This document shows, piece by piece, positions 5,414 to 5,731 of a stretch of 5,731 bases of DNA (the stretch's first letter is position 1; every line of letters begins with the position of its first letter). Position numbers and translations under genes: made by a program. The notes beneath the pieces were generated by a model, which was not told the origin of the DNA, searched no databases, and saw nothing but the letters and a program-made list of their open reading frames with translations. The stretch is from contig JAEMTR010000095.1 in NCBI GenBank assembly GCA_016462245.1, forward strand, positions 1 through 5,731, read 5' to 3'. The DNA comes from Solirubrobacteraceae bacterium. GTDB lineage: Bacteria > Actinomycetota > Thermoleophilia > Solirubrobacterales > Solirubrobacteraceae.

Positions 5414-5420
5414 CGCCTCC
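5402..5420 (-). promoter_or_regulatory. Two nested ribosome-binding sequences at the SDR start
   Basis: On the minus strand GGAGG (5420-5416) lies 2 nt before the ATG at 5413, which is too close for normal use, and AGGGAG (5407-5402) lies 6 nt before an in-frame GTG at 5395. The second pair has proper spacing, so GTG 5395 (beginning M-GAFEGRTVF) may be the true start; that start also fits SDRs, which usually have few residues before the first strand. Confidence 0.45.
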
Positions 5421-5440
5421 GAGCGGAAGCTGCGAAAAGG

Positions 5441-5731
5441 CTACCGGCTTGGATTGAATCGGCGCAGTCGCAGTGCGTTGGCGACGACGCTCACGCTTGA
5501 GAGCGCCATCGCGAGTCCCGCGATCATCGGGTCGAGGAGTCCTGCGGCGGCGAGCGGTATCGCAGCGACGTTGTAGCCGAACGCCCAGCCGAGGTTTTCC
5601 TTGATCGTGCGAAGCGTCGCGCGGCTGAGGGAGATCGCGTCGGGGACGCGCCGAAGGTCGCCGTTGACGATCGTCAGGTCTGAAGCCTCGATCGCCACGT
5701 CGGTTCCGGTACCCATCGCGATGCCTAAGTC
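5441..5731 (-). CDS. copA: C-terminal part of a Cu(+)-transporting P1B-type ATPase, 5' part outside window
   Basis: The frame is open from the window edge to TAG at 5443-5441 and gives the last 96 residues of a heavy-metal P-type ATPase, including five residues upstream of the first in-frame ATG. It begins within the hinge region that follows GDGxNDxPAL: DLGIAMGTGTDVAIEASD (1-18). The last two membrane helices follow. The seventh carries N46-x6-Y53-N54-x4-P59 and the eighth M75-x2-S78-S79, which together are the P1B-1 signature for Cu(+)/Ag(+) transport. The protein then ends with a short basic tail. The enzyme would export copper from the cytoplasm across the inner membrane. The N-terminal metal-binding domain, the CPC motif and the DKTG phosphorylation site are outside the window. 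The SDR follows by 27 bp in the same frame, suggesting co-transcription. Ion choice is based on the two helix motifs. Confidence 0.9.
   Translation of the reverse strand, partial: DLGIAMGTGTDVAIEASDLTIVNGDLRRVPDAISLSRATLRTIKENLGWAFGYNVAAIPLAAAGLLDPMIAGLAMALSSVSVVANALRLRRFNPSR

Noticed and set aside
4967..5500. Plus-strand open frames opposite the SDR and ATPase (also 4057-4473 opposite the PHP phosphatase)
   Set aside because: They mirror genes with complete catalytic motifs on the minus strand and show no family motifs of their own.

Overview
The window looks like an ordinary chromosomal segment from a high-GC bacterium (about 60-65% G+C by eye), most likely an actinobacterium. A Thermoleophilia/Solirubrobacterales-type lineage is my best guess. 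The reasons are the codon bias, the style of the GT-C-like membrane protein (RPEAW segment, HPL after the first loop), the HSDL2-like SDR, and three gene starts that have no Shine-Dalgarno sequence but an AT-rich -10-like hexamer 7-8 nt upstream, as in leaderless actinobacterial genes. The lineage is inferred. No mobile element, CRISPR array, tRNA or rRNA was seen.

Layout. Positions 1-144 (+) hold the last 47 codons of a short-chain dehydrogenase (SDR) whose start lies outside the window. It is followed after only 3 bp by a ROK-family sugar kinase (148-1218, +), so the two are very probably one operon. A stand-alone FA2H/sterol-desaturase-type di-iron lipid hydroxylase follows (1283-1942, +), with its own extended -10 element. 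A 204-bp gap (1943-2146) carries a hairpin terminator candidate and a promoter candidate. Next comes a polytopic GT-C-like membrane protein with a C-terminal soluble domain (2147-3631, +). It converges on a CpsB/YwqE-type PHP phosphatase (3685-4476, -) across a 53-bp gap (3632-3684) in which I see no convincing terminator. Upstream of the phosphatase, an 82-bp gap (4477-4558) is dense in structure. It holds a 7-bp direct repeat with an exact 11-bp period, a 7-bp inverted repeat with half-site centres 21 bp apart, and a -10-like element. Beyond it, in the same minus-strand direction, are an HSDL2-like SDR (4559-5413) and, 27 bp upstream of that in the same reading frame, the C-terminal 96 residues of a Cu(+)-type P1B ATPase (5441-5731, cut by the window edge).

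How the genes may work together. Three products plausibly act at the envelope: the lipid hydroxylase, the GT-C-like protein, and the PHP phosphatase, whose family dephosphorylates BY-kinases that control exopolysaccharide. No kinase, Wzx or Wzy is visible here, so a capsule locus is not shown. The ROK kinase with its SDR partner suggests sugar metabolism, and the ATPase suggests copper export. I did not find a clearly new multi-gene system. The most interesting item is the compact regulatory region in front of the PHP phosphatase.
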